From assembly GCA_016209995.1 (NCBI GenBank), contig JACQVC010000082.1, positions 1 to 5,302 of the forward strand: a DNA stretch of 5,302 bases. The letters are read 5' to 3'. The translations under genes were made by a program, and so were the position numbers. Below, one piece after another: positions 4,706 to 5,302 of this stretch; the first letter of the stretch is position 1; every line of letters starts with the position of its first letter. The notes under the pieces were generated by a model that did no database searches, was not told the origin of the DNA, and worked only from the letters and a program-made list of their open reading frames with translations. This stretch comes from Gemmatimonadota bacterium (GTDB lineage: Bacteria; Gemmatimonadota; Gemmatimonadetes; Longimicrobiales; Gaopeijiaceae).

Positions 4706-4967
4706 GGAGCAGCTCCGGCAGCTGCGCCTCACGCAGACGGCCACCGATCTCAACGATCTTGTCGCCCGGGCGACGCAGAAACGCTGGAGTCCCGTGGTCC
4801 TGCTCGACACGGTCGCCCGCACCGAACTCGACGCCCGCTGGCGCGGGCCGAGCTTCTCGGATGACTGGGCGCGCTGGCGCTGCAGGTCGGCCAACTGGGT
4901 CTTCTGCTGCTGGATGAAGCCGATGCGATCCGTCCGCGCGCGTGACCGCCGCATTCAGGTCCGCCGG
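4706..4967 (-). pseudogene. Possible decayed coding region (two broken frames)
   Basis: No intact gene spans this stretch. Two minus-strand frames look locally protein-like. One (about 4930-4830) reads TDRIGFIQQQKTQLADLQRQ then RAQSSEKLGPRQRA, a glutamine-rich possible coiled coil. A second (about 4845-4710) reads VEFGAGDRVEQDHGTPAFLR then RPGDKIVEIGGRLREAQLPE and LLRLQD. A single frameshift near 4830-4845 would join them, and the second frame is also in frame with the 30-codon ORF upstream. This suggests one longer gene broken by frameshifts. Family unknown; an antisense plus-strand frame is open across the region, so the strand is not certain. Confidence 0.35.
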
Positions 4968-5060
4968 TCAAATCGTGCGAATCGTCTGCGCGGTGATCAG
5001 GATGTCGAGTTGCTTCAACGAAGCCTTGAGGTATTGCAGGTAGATCTCGTACCTTGTCAT
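4968..5060 (-). CDS. Short ORF coupled to the right-edge gene, unknown
   Basis: From ATG 5060-5058 the frame encodes 30 aa: MTRYEIYLQYLKASLKQLDI then LITAQTIRTI. It is helical and amphipathic in appearance and ends at TGA 4970-4968. The ATG overlaps the TGA of the preceding gene as ATGA, a classic sign of translational coupling. Open, protein-like frames continue after the stop, so it may be the start of a larger gene truncated by mutation rather than a genuine micro-protein. I recognise no family. Confidence 0.45.
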   Translation of the reverse strand: MTRYEIYLQYLKASLKQLDILITAQTIRTI

Positions 5061-5302
5061 GCGGCGAGGGGAGACCTGGGCAAGCGTACGTTCTTGGCGA
5101 GCAGTCGCTTGAAACAGATCTTGTTCCGCTTGAGCACCTTGAGATGGGCCGGGTCCACTCCATACACGTTGTCGGGCAGGCACCTGACAGGCAACCCACT
5201 CTTCGCCAACACGAGGAAGCCCCTGGCGTCGTGCTCTTCAGGAATCTGGACGTAGACCATGTCTCCTTCAAGGTAGAAGCTTTGCCCCGCGATGTCAACG
5301 TC
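5057..5302 (-). CDS. Hypothetical protein, C-terminal part (runs in from right edge)
   Basis: The frame is open from the right edge to TGA 5059-5057, giving at least 81 codons. It reads DVDIAGQSFYLEGD before an internal Met at 5260-5258, then MVYVQIPEEHDARGFLVLAK, SGLPVRCLPDNVYGVDPAHL and KVLKRNKICFKRLLAKN, ending RLPRSPLAA. The mix of hydrophobic strands and a basic C-terminal helix is convincingly protein-like. The residues upstream of Met 5260 also look coded, and the GGAG there is only two bases from the ATG, so the true start probably lies outside the window. I do not recognise the family. It is coupled by ATGA to the following 30-codon ORF, so the two probably belong to one operon. Confidence 0.65.
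   Translation of the reverse strand, partial: DVDIAGQSFYLEGDMVYVQIPEEHDARGFLVLAKSGLPVRCLPDNVYGVDPAHLKVLKRNKICFKRLLAKNVRLPRSPLAA

Noticed and set aside
4611..5255. Plus-strand 214-aa open frame
   Set aside because: Antisense to the ISKra4-type tail and to the right-edge gene, both of which have recognisable or clearly protein-like content. It keeps some doubt over 4700-4870, where its translation is not obviously nonsense.

Overview
The window is a GC-rich bacterial accessory region made of toxin-antitoxin and nuclease-like genes mixed with decayed genes. It contains no housekeeping gene, rRNA or tRNA. The combination (Uma2 nucleases, HepT-MntA, a PIN-RHH pair, an ISKra4-type transposase remnant and O-antigen-ligase remnants) suits a high-GC, environmental, probably uncultured bacterium. 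The ligase-type remnants point to a Gram-negative-type envelope. A lineage such as Rokubacteria/Methylomirabilota or a deltaproteobacterial group is only a guess; nothing here settles it.

Left part, minus strand, read right to left. A zinc-ribbon ORF (about 3020-3307) is followed by a broken O-antigen-ligase-type membrane gene (2124-2978), a Uma2-family protein (1461-2063) and a second, divergent Uma2-family protein (699-1346). Next come a short orphan fragment of another O-antigen ligase (about 504-590), an MntA-type nucleotidyltransferase antitoxin (71-496) and the first 24 codons of a HepT-like HEPN toxin that runs off the left edge. The last two genes overlap by four bases (GTGA) and form the start of a HEPN/MNT (type VII) toxin-antitoxin unit.

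Middle, plus strand. A PIN-domain ribonuclease-like toxin (3618-4079) overlaps a ribbon-helix-helix antitoxin (4051-4305). The toxin comes first. Three short palindromes crowd the region just before the toxin start, and a 16-bp hairpin (3514-3551) stands further upstream in otherwise gene-poor DNA.

Right part. A repeat-like hairpin lies at about 4353-4378. It is followed on the minus strand by the last ~50 codons of an ISKra4-type transposase fused out of context to unrelated sequence (4544-4705), a stretch of broken reading frames (about 4706-4967), a 30-codon ORF (4968-5060) and an unrecognised gene that enters from the right edge (5057-5302). The last two overlap by ATGA.

Overall the window looks like an island where small toxin-antitoxin and nuclease modules have accumulated between eroding fragments of surface-polysaccharide and transposase genes. 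The two ligase remnants are divergent homologues rather than copies of one another, and each sits directly upstream of an intact accessory gene. I see no clear new multi-gene system. The most unusual items are the ligase fragments next to the modules, the unrecognised coupled gene pair at the right edge and the palindrome-rich PIN-RHH control region.
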